Source: Paraburkholderia phenazinium (lineage in GTDB: Bacteria > Pseudomonadota > Gammaproteobacteria > Burkholderiales > Burkholderiaceae). From it: 64,000 nucleotides of DNA. Of the stretch, positions 44,838-54,469 are shown one piece after another (the first letter of the stretch is position 1; every line of letters begins with the position of its first letter). The stretch is from contig NZ_FSRM01000001.1 in assembly GCF_900141745.1 (NCBI RefSeq), forward strand, positions 2,294,001 to 2,358,000. The letters are read 5' to 3'. The position numbers were made by a program, and so were the translations under genes. The notes under the pieces were generated by a model. That model saw nothing but the letters and a program-made list of their open reading frames with translations, had not been told where the DNA came from and did not search any database.

Positions 44838-46556
44838 CTAAGCGCGCCGCTTCTTGCTCAGCGTGATGGTTTCGAACAGCGTGTAGTTGGCCGTAGGCGC
44901 CTGATCCGCACCCGGCGCGTGATAGTAGTTCATCGTGATGGTCGTCGTGCCGCCGTGTTCGCCCGGATCGTGATCGAACACGGCAATGCCATAACCCGTT
45001 CCCGTGTCGCGTTGCGCTGACCAGATCGCATCTTCCAGCGCATCGGCGGGGTTGCGCACGAACGTGTTCGCAGTCGTGCCTGGGATGGGACGGTTTGGCT
45101 TGGTGAAGACCTTCGCTTGTGGCAAACCGTTGGTGTTGTCTTCGCCATAGACATCGAGCGGTGCGCTCGTGCCGCCGCCGCCGAGGATCAGGTGGATCGT
45201 GCCATGGCTGGTGTCGAAAGTAGTGCTGGCCGGATCTGCCTGCGGCACGGGACGCGGTTGCAGCGTATCCACCACGGCGCCCGTGGTCGCATCCACGCCG
45301 GCGTTATGGTTGCAGCCGCGCACAGGATAGCTGCGTTCGTAGTCGTGGTCATGCCCGCATACCACGAGGTCGACACCGTAACGGTCGAATAGCGGCAGCC
45401 ACGCCTCGCGAATGCCCTTGTCGGAACCATTGCCGGTCTTCGACGAAGTCAGCGCGTCCTGGTGCATCTGCACGACGATCCAGTCGATCTCGTGATCTTC
45501 CGATGCATGACGCAGCGTCTCTTCGAGCCAACGGGTCTGGATACCCTTGCTGTACCCACGCACGTAGAGCGACGTGCCCGCTTCGATCGGCGCATGACCT
45601 GTGCTGGCCACCGGCACCAGCGGATCAGGACCCGCCACGAAGGCCGCTGCGTCCTGATAGACCACGTCGTCAGCATCGAGCGAGATAAACAGCACCGAAC
45701 TCACGCGAAAGCTGTACCAGTGACCGGCAAACTGCGTGCCGTTCTCCGGCAACGTGTAACGCGTCAGATACGACGCGAGACCTTGCGGACCGTTATTGAA
45801 TTCGAGTTCGTGATTGCCCGGACACGGCATCCACGGACGATTGGCCGCCGAGCTCTGGCAGTTGTTGCCGAAGTCGCGCCACACGTCGGGTTGATGCGTC
45901 GGATTCAGGTTCGCGTAGCAGAGATCGCCGTTGAGCAGATGGAACAGTGGCTGAAAGCGTTCGACGGCCTGCACGGCAAAACGGCTCTGCGGATACGAGA
46001 GCACCCATTGGGTGTTGGGTGTGGCGAGATCCCCATAGGTGGTCCAGCGAAACGGCGTGCGTCCGCGCGGCGCCGTCTGGAAGCTCGCGGTGAACGGTTG
46101 TGCGGCGTTGCTGTCGTTGTCGGCCGTGACCGTGTACTGATAAGTGTTCGCTGGCTTGAGGCCGCGCAGGCGGGCGTGATACGTGAACACCGTAGCGCCG
46201 TTTATGCCATCCGTATAAATGCGTTGCACGCCGTGCACGGTTTGCTGTGCCTCGCCTGCGGCGCCGAACTGCACCCGGGGGTTGGACGCCGTGGCAAGCG
46301 AGGCCCACGAGACCACCACCTCACTCGTCGGATCGCTGCCCCAGGTCAGATGAATCTGCTCGGGTGTGCCGTCCGGATTCGTCGTGGCAGCCTTGCCCGT
46401 AGCGGCGAAGCTGCCGGTGGCGCCCGCCAGTCCGGAAGCGCCTGCGAGCTTGAGGAAGCCACGGCGCGAGACGGCCGCGAGGACATCGGCGGGGCGGGAC
46501 GTGCTGGAAGCGGTGTCGGAAGCGAGATGGGCAGCGGGGGAGTTCTTGTTCGACAT
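44838..46556 (-). CDS. Tat-exported purple acid phosphatase-like metallophosphoesterase
   Basis: A 572-residue exported protein. A Tat signal (SRRGFLKLAGASGLAGATGS, Arg31-Arg32) is followed by a fibronectin-like N-terminal domain (HLTWGSDPTSEVVVSWAS) and a calcineurin-like phosphoesterase domain. The metal motifs TYGDLA, LLNGDLCYAN, CPGNHELEF, VVQMHQDA and GHDHDYERSYP are in the purple acid phosphatase order. It should release phosphate from periplasmic organic phosphates. The ATG at 46556 begins the signal; the frame to 46619 adds 21 residues. No Pho box is clear upstream, but phosphate control would be typical. It is monocistronic. Confidence 0.88.
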   Translation of the reverse strand: MSNKNSPAAHLASDTASSTSRPADVLAAVSRRGFLKLAGASGLAGATGSFAATGKAATTNPDGTPEQIHLTWGSDPTSEVVVSWASLATASNPRVQFGAAGEAQQTVHGVQRIYTDGINGATVFTYHARLRGLKPANTYQYTVTADNDSNAAQPFTASFQTAPRGRTPFRWTTYGDLATPNTQWVLSYPQSRFAVQAVERFQPLFHLLNGDLCYANLNPTHQPDVWRDFGNNCQSSAANRPWMPCPGNHELEFNNGPQGLASYLTRYTLPENGTQFAGHWYSFRVSSVLFISLDADDVVYQDAAAFVAGPDPLVPVASTGHAPIEAGTSLYVRGYSKGIQTRWLEETLRHASEDHEIDWIVVQMHQDALTSSKTGNGSDKGIREAWLPLFDRYGVDLVVCGHDHDYERSYPVRGCNHNAGVDATTGAVVDTLQPRPVPQADPASTTFDTSHGTIHLILGGGGTSAPLDVYGEDNTNGLPQAKVFTKPNRPIPGTTANTFVRNPADALEDAIWSAQRDTGTGYGIAVFDHDPGEHGGTTTITMNYYHAPGADQAPTANYTLFETITLSKKRRA

Positions 46557-46805
46557 GTCGGTGCTCGGCCTGTGGGTTGGGAGGACAGCGCGCGGACGGC
46601 ATCTCTGGCCGGACTGCATAGGCAGCAGTCCAGCGCGGCTTGCCGTGACTCGAAGTGCGCAACCGCAACCACATTATTCGCAGAACTGTCTTTCCGTGTT
46701 GTGACAGCGCTGCCGGCACCACGCGTGCGACATCTGCGGATCGACCACTGATGTGCACATTGACGCCGGACATGCGGCCCGGCGCCAACCCTTCAGGCGA
46801 AGCTT

Positions 46806-47306
46806 TTAGTTCGCGTTAGCCTGCTTGCTGCCAAACGTCACGGTGATCGACGGCGCATACTGCGGCACCGTAATCATGGCGTCGTCGCTATCGCCATCGT
46901 CGCTGTTACCTGCTGCGAAGTGAAATTGCGGGCGCGGAATCTGCGTGGTCACCGCCTTGATCGTCGTCGTGACGGGGTCGTAGCCTGACTTCTCGCATTT
47001 GATCTGCAGATCCGAGTCCGAGCGGCGCACGTCGACGCTATCCGGAGCGGTGACTGACCAGTCGCCCTTGCTGTTAGTCAATACGCATTTCGCATCGGCG
47101 ACCGGCCCGTTGTTATCGACTACGGCGATCGACAGCGTCTCGCGGTCCTTCTTCTCGCCGCCATTGTTCGAATTCGACGCGCCGGTCACGTTGACCGTGT
47201 TAGCGGACTGCAGGTTGCTGCTGGCACCGCCGACGTTGCCCGCGAAGGCGCCCAGGGAGATGAGAGAAACCGTTGCAGCAACAACGGCTTTAAGGCTCTT
47301 GTAAAT
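46806..47306 (-). CDS. small secreted protein of unknown function, probable ATT start codon
   Basis: I do not recognise a family. The best start is ATT at 47306: an AAAGGAG ribosome site ends seven bases before it, and translation gives a standard signal peptide (YKSLKAVVAATVSLISLGAFA, cleavage near residue 22). No ATG, GTG or TTG occurs in this position. The in-frame ATG at 47393 would place 29 polar residues before the signal peptide and lacks a ribosome site. The mature 144 residues have a Ser/Asn-rich part and then a beta-rich domain with two Cys (AKCVLTNSKGDW, LQIKCEKSGYD) that could form a disulfide. It is transcribed alone. Confidence 0.7.
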   Translation of the reverse strand: MYKSLKAVVAATVSLISLGAFAGNVGGASSNLQSANTVNVTGASNSNNGGEKKDRETLSIAVVDNNGPVADAKCVLTNSKGDWSVTAPDSVDVRRSDSDLQIKCEKSGYDPVTTTIKAVTTQIPRPQFHFAAGNSDDGDSDDAMITVPQYAPSITVTFGSKQANAN

Positions 47307-47438
47307 TTTGGTTCTCCTTTGCTTTAACTGAAAGCGCGCAGTCAATCGCTTTGCGATGGCCGCCTGAGCGACGGCACCGCAGGACTCTATCACGCCTATT
47401 TAAAGCTTGAAATCGGCTAGCCGATCAGGAGAAACCGC

Positions 47439-48509
47439 TTAGACGCCGGTGCGCACGCCGACGCGATATTGCGTGACATGGCGGTATTCCATGCCGGGCC
47501 GTAGCACCACCTGTGCGTTGTCGGCCATATTGATCTGATTGGGAAAGCCGCCTGCTTCGAGGCAAAGTCCGGCGTACTTCGAATAGGTGTGGCCGCCGCG
47601 GCCTTGCTCGCCTTCGAGGTGATTGCCGGTGTAAAACTGCAGGCCCCATTGATCGGTCAGGACGCTGAGCTCGCGTCCGCTCGCGGGCTCGTAGACACGT
47701 GCCACCTCACGAACGGGCCGCGTGCTGTCTTTGACTTCAGGCAGTACGTAACAATGGTCAAAGCCAGCTGCGAGTGCGAGCTGGGTATTCGGCCAATCCA
47801 GGCGCGCACCGATCGGCGCGCTCTGGCGGAAATCGAACGCATTGCCGGCAACCTCTGCGCGGCGCGTGGGAATCATCTGCGCGTCGACCTCGAAAAAAGC
47901 TTCGGCGTCGATCGAGACCACATGGCCGCGGACGTCGGCGGCGGCTTGGCCGGTCAGATTGAAATAGCCGTGGCTCGTCAGGTTGAGCGGCGTGGGCGCG
48001 TCGGTAATGGCTTCGTAGGCAATCGTCAACGTGCCCTCATCATCGAGCGTGTAGCGGACCTGAACGCTCACGTGGCCCGGAAAGCCCGCATCGCCCTCAG
48101 GCGATTCAAGTCGCATGACGAGCGAGCCGTTGTCCTCGGCCGCCTCCCAGCACAGGCGATTGAAGCCGGTACTGCCGCCATGCAGCAGATTGTTGCCCTC
48201 GTTGCGGTCGAGCGTGTACTCGATGCCGTCCAGCGCGAAGCGTGCCGCCTCGATGCGGTTGGCCCAGCGCCCGATCAGGCCGCCCATATAGGTGGTGGAG
48301 GCCAGGTACTCGGCGGGCGTATCGTGGCCGAGCAGGATATCGCCAAGCCGGCCGGCGCGGTCCGGCGCATGCCACGACACGAGGGTCGCGCCCAGGTCGC
48401 TGATACTGACCTTCATGCCATGCGCATTGCGCAGCGTGAAGAGCTGGACCGGGTCGCCGCCGGGCACATTGCCCCAGGGTTCGGTCGAGAAGCGTGCGTG
48501 ACTGATCAT
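47439..48509 (-). CDS. galM: aldose 1-epimerase (mutarotase)
   Basis: GalM interconverts alpha and beta anomers of aldoses. The 356-residue protein has the family core: YMGGLIGRWANRIEAARF near residue 72, NNLLHGGSTGFNRLCW near 105 and the catalytic His region NLTSHGYFNLTG near 178. The late Glu sits in the CLEAGGFPNQIN segment near 318. It is read after xylR on the same strand, 74 bases on, and belongs to the xylose locus, where it would supply the alpha anomer used by xylose isomerase. A copy of the TTTCGCAAT element lies 17-26 bases before its start. Confidence 0.93.
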   Translation of the reverse strand: MISHARFSTEPWGNVPGGDPVQLFTLRNAHGMKVSISDLGATLVSWHAPDRAGRLGDILLGHDTPAEYLASTTYMGGLIGRWANRIEAARFALDGIEYTLDRNEGNNLLHGGSTGFNRLCWEAAEDNGSLVMRLESPEGDAGFPGHVSVQVRYTLDDEGTLTIAYEAITDAPTPLNLTSHGYFNLTGQAAADVRGHVVSIDAEAFFEVDAQMIPTRRAEVAGNAFDFRQSAPIGARLDWPNTQLALAAGFDHCYVLPEVKDSTRPVREVARVYEPASGRELSVLTDQWGLQFYTGNHLEGEQGRGGHTYSKYAGLCLEAGGFPNQINMADNAQVVLRPGMEYRHVTQYRVGVRTGV

Positions 48510-48522
48510 ATCGGCGAGAGAA

Positions 48523-48535
48523 AAAGATTGCGAAA
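48523..48535 (-). promoter_or_regulatory. TTTCGCAAT element before galM
   Basis: On the minus strand TTTCGCAATC occurs at 48535-48526, just before galM. The same nine bases occur in front of xylA and xylB, so this is a candidate XylR site. Only the core is conserved here. Confidence 0.45.
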
Positions 48536-48583
48536 GCGGGATTTCAAAAGCGCACGCAGAGCATACGCCGGGTGTGACTGTGC

Positions 48584-49801
48584 CTAGCCGGGTGCAGCCG
48601 CGGACCTGGTACGTTCCTGATATTCCCGCGGCGTGCAGCCGAGCTCACGGCGAAACACCGCATACATGTACTGCAAGGACGTAAAGCCGCAACGGATCGC
48701 AACCTCCGCGCTCGAGGCGTCGCGTCTCGCAAGCATCGCCTTGGCGGCATCGAGCTTGTGACGCAGGATCTCCTGATGCACTGTACATTGCAATTCGCGC
48801 CGAAAATATTCTTCGAGCGACGAGCGCGACACGCCGACGTAATCGGCCACCTGTTCGGTGCGGATACCCTGGCAACCGTACTGGCGGATAAAGTGCCGCG
48901 CGCGCATCACATAAGGGCTCGTAAGCGGCTGGTGACGGGTCGATTCGAGCACGTTGATACCGACCGGCGGCACGCGGATGCGCCGGCCCGGAAAGCGCGC
49001 GCCGTGCAGCATCTGATGCAGCAGGTGAGCGGCAGTGCGACCCATTTCCTCGGTGCCCTGAATCACGGACGACAGCGGAATGCGTGTGAGAGTGCGGCTC
49101 AGCGGATCGTTGTCGATGCCGATGATCGAGACCTGTTCGGGCACGGCTATCCCGGCGGTCAGGCAGGCTTGCAGCAGTTGCCGTGCGCGGGCGTCGCTGA
49201 CCGCGATGATGCCGACCGGTTTGGGCAGTTTTTCGAGCCAGCCCGTGAGCTGTTCGATGGCCTGGTTCCACGACGGTGCGCTGGTGGACAGGCCACGGTA
49301 GATCTCGTCGTCGATCTCCTCGGCGCTGCGGCCTTCGGCGGCGCGCAGGCTGACGAAGGCCAGCTCGCGCTGCTGCGCCCAGCGGTTCTCCGGTGCCTGC
49401 GGCAGGCTATAGAGCGCGAAGTGCGGCAAGCCCGCACCGATCAGATGGGTATAGGCGAGCGAGACGAGCTGGGTGTTATCCGTCGCGATGTAGGGCAGCT
49501 CGGGCGGGTAGTGCGTCTCGTCCTCGTACGACGAACCGACCGCCACCACCGGCAGCGGGCAGCCGCGCAGCGCTTCGCAGACTGCGGGGTCGTCGAAGTC
49601 CGCGATGATGCCGTCGCCGTCGAAGCGCTCGATGCCTGTCAGCCGGCAGCGAAAGTCTTCTTCGAGAAACAGGTCCCACGCAACGCGGGTGGAGAGCAGG
49701 TAATTGCCAATGCCGCTAATGATCTGGCGGTCATACACCTTGTTCGCGTTGAACAGCAGCGCGATCCGATGGGGTCTTTGCGGCGTCTGGGGGCGGGTCA
49801 T
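48584..49801 (-). CDS. xylR: xylose operon regulator XylR (AraC family with sugar-binding domain)
   Basis: A 405-residue regulator. The N-terminal two-thirds is a periplasmic-binding-protein-like sugar domain (HRIALLFNANKVYDRQIISGI at the start, VSIIGIDNDPLSRTLTRIPLSSV near 225). The last 100 residues are an AraC-type DNA-binding domain (YVGVSRSSLEEYFRRELQ, IRCGFTSLQYMYAVFRRELG). This is the E. coli XylR layout and length. In E. coli D-xylose binding activates xylAB and xylFGH. The start at 49801 is the family start. It is divergent from xylA and followed by galM. A TTTCGCAATTGCG element lies between xylR and xylA. Confidence 0.94.
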   Translation of the reverse strand: MTRPQTPQRPHRIALLFNANKVYDRQIISGIGNYLLSTRVAWDLFLEEDFRCRLTGIERFDGDGIIADFDDPAVCEALRGCPLPVVAVGSSYEDETHYPPELPYIATDNTQLVSLAYTHLIGAGLPHFALYSLPQAPENRWAQQRELAFVSLRAAEGRSAEEIDDEIYRGLSTSAPSWNQAIEQLTGWLEKLPKPVGIIAVSDARARQLLQACLTAGIAVPEQVSIIGIDNDPLSRTLTRIPLSSVIQGTEEMGRTAAHLLHQMLHGARFPGRRIRVPPVGINVLESTRHQPLTSPYVMRARHFIRQYGCQGIRTEQVADYVGVSRSSLEEYFRRELQCTVHQEILRHKLDAAKAMLARRDASSAEVAIRCGFTSLQYMYAVFRRELGCTPREYQERTRSAAAPG

Positions 49802-49963
49802 CGTCGATGGCGCGGCGGCGTGGCGAGCCGGCGGGCCATTGTCTCCATATGGGGCGCGGCTAGCCTGGCCGCGCCGGTTTTTAAGTGTCCGGTTATTTTA
49901 GGCCCGGATTGCATTGCGTGTGCACGCCAACAGCGCGGGCGGTGAGAAACATTAACCATGCTG

Positions 49964-49981
49964 CGCAATTTCGCAATTGCG
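49964..49981. promoter_or_regulatory. candidate XylR operator upstream of xylA
   Basis: CGCAATT (49964-49970), TCGC, AATTGCG (49975-49981) form an inverted repeat, and TTTCGCAATTGCG covers 49969-49981. The same TTTCGCAAT core stands before xylB and galM. It lies in the divergent xylR/xylA gap, about 95 bases before xylA. Confidence 0.6.
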
Positions 49982-50075
49982 GGCACAGGCCGCGCGCGGC
50001 AGCATGGCGACAGCTTGTCGAACCCGGCCAGGCGCTGCCGCACGGGTTGCACTGCAACAATTAATGGAGACACTC

Positions 50076-51398
50076 ATGTCCTACTTCGAACACATTCCCG
50101 CCGTTCGCTACGAAGGTCCGCAATCGGACAATCCGCTCGCTTTCCATCACTACGACCGCACTAAACGTGTGCTCGGCAAGACGCTCGAAGAGCATCTGCG
50201 CATTGCCGTGTGCTACTGGCATACGTTCGTATGGCCGGGTGTCGATATCTTCGGGCAGGGCACCTTCGTGCGTCCGTGGCAGCAGCCCGGCGACGCCATG
50301 GAGCGCGCGCATCGGAAGGCCGACGCCGCGTTCGAATTCTTCTCGAAGCTCGGTACCCCTTACTATACATTCCACGATACCGACGTGGCTCCGGAAGGCG
50401 CGAGCATCAAGGAGTACAGCGAGAATTTCACGCGCATCAGCGACTATCTGGCGCGCAAGCAGCAGGATACCGGCGTCAAGCTTCTGTGGGGCACGGCCAA
50501 CCTGTTCTCACATCCGCGCTATGCGGGCGGCGCGGCAACCAGCCCGAACCCCGATGTGTTTGCGTTTGCCGCCACCCAGGTACGCCATGCGCTCGACGCC
50601 ACGCAACGGCTCGGCGGAGAGAACTATGTGCTGTGGGGCGGCCGCGAAGGCTACGACACGCTACTCAATACCGACCTGGTGCGCGAGCGCGATCAGTTTG
50701 CGCGGTTTCTCAACATGGTGGTCGAGCATAAGCACAAGATCGGCTTCAAGGGTACGCTGCTCATCGAGCCGAAACCGCAGGAGCCGACCAAGCATCAATA
50801 CGATTACGACGTCGCCGCCGTGCATGGGTTTCTCACGCAATACGGCCTGCAGAACGAGATCCGCGTCAATATCGAGGCCAATCATGCGACGCTGGCGGGG
50901 CACTCGTTCCATCACGAGATCGCCACGGCGTTTGCACTCGGCATTTTCGGCAGCGTGGATGCCAACCGCGGTGATCCGCAAAACGGCTGGGACACGGACC
51001 AGTTTCCGAACAGCGTCGAGGAACTGACGCTCGCGCTTTATGAAATCCTCCGGCACGGCGGTTTTTCGACCGGCGGGATGAACTTCGACTCCAAGGTGCG
51101 GCGTCAGAGCGTCGATGCGGAAGACCTGTTCTTCGGGCATATCGGCGCGATCGACAACCTCGCGCTCGCGGTCGAGCGGGCTGCCGTGCTGATCCAAAAC
51201 GACCGGCTCGAAAAGTTCAAGCGCGAGCGTTACGCCGGCTGGGAGACGGAGTTCGGCCGCAAAATCCTTTCTGGCGGCTATTCGCTGTCGGAGCTTGCTG
51301 GCGACGCGGTCGGCCGCGGGGTGAACCCGCAGCATGCGAGCGGCCAGCAGGAGCGGCTGGAAAACATCGTCAACCAGGCTGTCTACGGTCTGCGCTGA
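50076..51398 (+). CDS. xylA: D-xylose isomerase
   Basis: XylA converts D-xylose to D-xylulose with two divalent metals. The 440-residue protein has the active-site His100 and Asp103 in [10 protein letters not shown], the metal-binding Glu in [33 protein letters not shown] and the Asp-rich [16 protein letters not shown]. The size and motifs match the long (class II) enzymes such as that of E. coli. The ATG at 50076 has a GGAGA ribosome site; an in-frame ATG at 50064 is less well placed. It begins the rightward xylose unit and is 168 bases before xylB. Confidence 0.97.
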   Translation: MSYFEHIPAVRYEGPQSDNPLAFHHYDRTKRVLGKTLEEHLRIAVCYWHTFVWPGVDIFGQGTFVRPWQQPGDAMERAHRKADAAFEFFSKLGTPYYTFHDTDVAPEGASIKEYSENFTRISDYLARKQQDTGVKLLWGTANLFSHPRYAGGAATSPNPDVFAFAATQVRHALDATQRLGGENYVLWGGREGYDTLLNTDLVRERDQFARFLNMVVEHKHKIGFKGTLLIEPKPQEPTKHQYDYDVAAVHGFLTQYGLQNEIRVNIEANHATLAGHSFHHEIATAFALGIFGSVDANRGDPQNGWDTDQFPNSVEELTLALYEILRHGGFSTGGMNFDSKVRRQSVDAEDLFFGHIGAIDNLALAVERAAVLIQNDRLEKFKRERYAGWETEFGRKILSGGYSLSELAGDAVGRGVNPQHASGQQERLENIVNQAVYGLR

Positions 51399-51503
51399 AT
51401 GCGCGACGCGGCGTGGCGCTGCGTTAAGGCGCCGTGCCGTGCGCGATGACGTGGAACGCGCAGAGCCCATTCGATGGGCATGAAAAAACGTTAGGACGAC
51501 TGG

Positions 51504-51546
51504 CCAGTTTCGCAATCGCGCAGCCGTTGGCGATTGCGCATACTGG
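51504..51546. promoter_or_regulatory. large dyad with TTTCGCAAT element between xylA and xylB
   Basis: CCAGT (51504) plus CGCAATCGC (51511-51519) pair with GCGATTGCG (51530-51538) plus ACTGG (51542-51546). TTTCGCAATCGCG covers 51508-51520. It may be a second XylR site giving xylB its own control, or an mRNA stem. No T run follows. Confidence 0.6.
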
Positions 51547-51566
51547 CGCAAAACGAGGATGGAGAC

Positions 51567-53045
51567 ATGTTCATCGGTATCGACCTCGGCACGTCAGGCG
51601 TCAAGGCCGTGCTACTCGACCGCGATGGCCGCGTACGCTGCACGGCGGCGCACGCGCTGACCGTCAGCCGGCCACAGCCGCGCTGGTCTGAACAGGATCC
51701 GCACGACTGGTGGAATGCCACCAGGGCGGCGGTGGGCGATCTGCTCGAACAGGCGCGCGCAGCCGGGATTGGCGCAACGCAGATCGAGGCACTGGGTCTG
51801 ACGGGCCAGATGCACGGCGCAACGCTGCTCGACGCGCAAGGCGACGTATTGCGACCGGCGATTCTATGGAACGACGGACGTTCGGATGCCGAATGCCGCG
51901 AACTCGAAACAGCCGTGCCGCAACTTCGAACGGTGGCAGGAAATCTTGCCATGCCAGGGTTCACGGCGCCCAAACTGCTCTGGGTCCGCAAACACGAACC
52001 GGAGATTTTTTCCCGCATCGCCAAGGTGCTGCTGCCGAAAGACTATCTGCGCTATTGCCTGACCGGCGGCTTCGCCACCGATCCTTCCGATGCCGCAGGT
52101 ACGCTCTGGCTCGACGTGGCGCAGCGCGACTATAGCAGCGCGTTGCTGTCCGCCTGCGGACTCACGCGTGAGCAGATGCCTGAAGTGTTCGAAGGCAATC
52201 GCGTGACGGGCACGCTCAAACCCGAACTCGCACGCGAGTGGGGAATCGGTGAAATTCCCGTGATCGCAGGTGGCGGCGACAACGCGGCCGGTGCCGTGGG
52301 CGTGGGTATCGTCAAGCCGAAGCAGGCGATGCTTTCGCTCGGCACATCCGGTGTGTATTTCGCGGTCTCCGACGGCTTCCTCGCCAACCCTGCGTCAGCA
52401 GTCCATAGCTTCTGTCATGCCTTGCCGCAGACCTGGCATCTGATGTCGGTGATGCTCAACGCTGCCGGTTGCCTCGATTTCACTGCACAACTGACGGGCT
52501 ACGCCGATGTGGCCGCACTGCTCGCCGATGCCGAAGCTCAGGCACGCGACCGGCGGCCGTGGTTTCTGCCGTATCTGACCGGCGAGCGCACGCCGCACAA
52601 CAACGTCAACGCGAAGGGTGTGTTCTATGGCCTCGCGCCGCAGACCAGCCGTGCGGATCTGGCGAACGCCACGCTCGAAGGCGTCGGCTTTGCCTTGCTC
52701 GACGGCATGGATGCACTGCACGCTGCCGGTCTCGTGCCTGACGATATTTCGGTGATCGGTGGCGGCTCGCGCAGCGCTTACTGGACCCAGATGCTGGCGG
52801 ATATCTTCGGGCGTCCGCTGACCTTGCGTGCGGGCGGTGAGGTTGGGCCGGCGCTGGGCGCGGCACGGCTTGCGCATCTGGCGCTCGAACCTGGTGCGCC
52901 GCTTGAGGCTATCTGCCCGACGCCGGAAATTCTCGCCGTGCGTGAACCGGACATGGTGCGTCACGCGTGGTATCGCAATGAACGTCGTCCGACGTTTCAT
53001 GCGCTGTACCGGGCACTTGAGCCCGTGTTTGCCGCAGACGCGTAG
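51567..53045 (+). CDS. xylB: xylulokinase
   Basis: XylB phosphorylates D-xylulose to xylulose 5-phosphate, feeding the pentose phosphate pathway. The 492-residue FGGY kinase has the N-terminal phosphate loop FIGIDLGTSGVKAVLLD, the substrate segment LTGQMHG near residue 76, the catalytic Asp in GGGDNAAGAVG near 234 and the C-terminal ATP site VIGGGSRSAYWTQMLADIFG. The ATG at 51567 follows AGGATGGAG; an upstream frame of 11 codons is not needed. It follows xylA and is separated from xylF by 280 bases with unusual repeats. Confidence 0.96.
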   Translation: MFIGIDLGTSGVKAVLLDRDGRVRCTAAHALTVSRPQPRWSEQDPHDWWNATRAAVGDLLEQARAAGIGATQIEALGLTGQMHGATLLDAQGDVLRPAILWNDGRSDAECRELETAVPQLRTVAGNLAMPGFTAPKLLWVRKHEPEIFSRIAKVLLPKDYLRYCLTGGFATDPSDAAGTLWLDVAQRDYSSALLSACGLTREQMPEVFEGNRVTGTLKPELAREWGIGEIPVIAGGGDNAAGAVGVGIVKPKQAMLSLGTSGVYFAVSDGFLANPASAVHSFCHALPQTWHLMSVMLNAAGCLDFTAQLTGYADVAALLADAEAQARDRRPWFLPYLTGERTPHNNVNAKGVFYGLAPQTSRADLANATLEGVGFALLDGMDALHAAGLVPDDISVIGGGSRSAYWTQMLADIFGRPLTLRAGGEVGPALGAARLAHLALEPGAPLEAICPTPEILAVREPDMVRHAWYRNERRPTFHALYRALEPVFAADA

Positions 53046-53325
53046 TGCCGAGCACCTGAGGTTTCATGTCTGATGCCTGGTCGCGGCGAGACGTCGCGCG
53101 GTGAGGTGTTGCCCGGTGAAATCTCGCGGAGGGAAGCGTCGCCTTGGTGAAAACGTCGCCCGCGAGGACGCCGAATAGAGGAGCTTAAAGCAATGCGCAG
53201 CCGCAATGGCCGCGCCGGTAAGGGGTACTAAGGGGTAGTCCATCGTTAGTCGTGTATCCGGCCGCGCGGTTCGCCGCGCAGGCCGTTAGCCCGGTGTTGC
53301 CGGTTATAAAAGAGAGGAGTGAGAC
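53046..53325. other. xylB-xylF gap with degenerate repeats and a TTCG hairpin
   Basis: Units like TCGCNNGGTGA recur at about 53093, 53109, 53139 and 53156. AAGGGGTA is repeated near 53219 and 53230. A very stable hairpin GCGCGG-TTCG-CCGCGC covers 53264-53279, about 46 bases before xylF. No gene is evident. Confidence 0.5.
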
Positions 53326-54354
53326 ATGAAATTTTCAACGCGTCGTTCCGTTTTGAGTTCACTGGTGTGCGGAGCCGTGCTCGCCAGTTTGTCGCTCGCT
53401 GCACCGCTGGCGCATGCAAGCAAGGATCATCCGGAAATCGGTTTCTGTATCGACGACCTGCGCGTCGAACGCTGGTCGCGCGACCGCGACTATTTCGTGG
53501 CCGCAGCCGAAAAACTCGGCGCCAAGGTCTCGGTGCAGTCAGCCGACGCCAGCGAAGAGCGGCAGATCTCGCAGATCGAAAACCTGATCTCGCGCGGCGT
53601 CGATGTGATCGTGATCGTGCCGTTCAATTCGAAGACGCTCGGCAATGTGGTGGCCGAAGCGAAGAAGGCAGGCATCAAGGTCGTGTCGTACGACCGGCTG
53701 ATTCTCGATGCCGATATCGACGCCTACATCTCGTTCGACAACGAGAAGGTCGGCGAATTGCAGGCCCAGGGCGTCTACAACGCGCAACCGAAGGGCAACT
53801 ACTTCATGCTCGGAGGTGCGCCCACGGACAACAACGCCAAGATGTTGCGTGAAGGTCAGATGAAGATCCTCAAGCCTGCTATCGACCGCGGCGATATCAA
53901 GGTGGTCGGTCAGCAGTGGGTGCCGGAGTGGAGTGCGTCCACGGCCCTGCGCATCATGGAAGATGCGCTGACCGCGAACAACAACAAGATCGATGCCGTG
54001 GTGGCGTCGAACGACGGCACGGCGGGCGGTGCGATTCAGGCGCTGGCAGCGCAGCACATGGCTGGCAAGGTGCCGGTATCGGGCCAGGACGCGGACCTCG
54101 CAGCCGTCAGGCGCCTGATTGACGGCACGCAGACGATGACCGTCTACAAGCCGCTCAAGCTGATCGCCAGCCAGGCCGCGAACCTCGCCGTGCAACTCGC
54201 GAAGGGCGACAAGTCTGCCTACAACGCGCAGTACGACAACGGCAAGAAGAAGGTCGACACCATTCTGCTGCAGCCGACGCTGTTGACCAAGAGCAATGTG
54301 GATGTCGTCATAAAGGACGGCTTCTACACTCAGGCGCAGCTCGCGAGCCAGTAA
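53326..54354 (+). CDS. xylF: D-xylose ABC transporter substrate-binding protein
   Basis: A 342-residue periplasmic sugar-binding protein. The signal peptide ends near residue 32 (APLAHA). The mature part has the two-lobed type 1 fold: [57 protein letters not shown] and [16 protein letters not shown] are XylF traits, with the Asp and Arg that hold the sugar. It delivers D-xylose to XylGH. An AGAGAGGAG ribosome site precedes the ATG at 53326. It is the first of three transporter genes and would need the highest output, which fits the stable hairpin just upstream. Confidence 0.95.
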   Translation: MKFSTRRSVLSSLVCGAVLASLSLAAPLAHASKDHPEIGFCIDDLRVERWSRDRDYFVAAAEKLGAKVSVQSADASEERQISQIENLISRGVDVIVIVPFNSKTLGNVVAEAKKAGIKVVSYDRLILDADIDAYISFDNEKVGELQAQGVYNAQPKGNYFMLGGAPTDNNAKMLREGQMKILKPAIDRGDIKVVGQQWVPEWSASTALRIMEDALTANNNKIDAVVASNDGTAGGAIQALAAQHMAGKVPVSGQDADLAAVRRLIDGTQTMTVYKPLKLIASQAANLAVQLAKGDKSAYNAQYDNGKKKVDTILLQPTLLTKSNVDVVIKDGFYTQAQLASQ

Positions 54355-54469
54355 GCAGGTCGATGAGTGGGCCAATGAATGGGCCAATAAGCGGGACCGC
54401 GCGCGATGGCGCCTGTTGCGTGTTGAGCGCAACCGCGTCGGCGCGCGCTTTGCAGCGAGGCAAAAGCGA

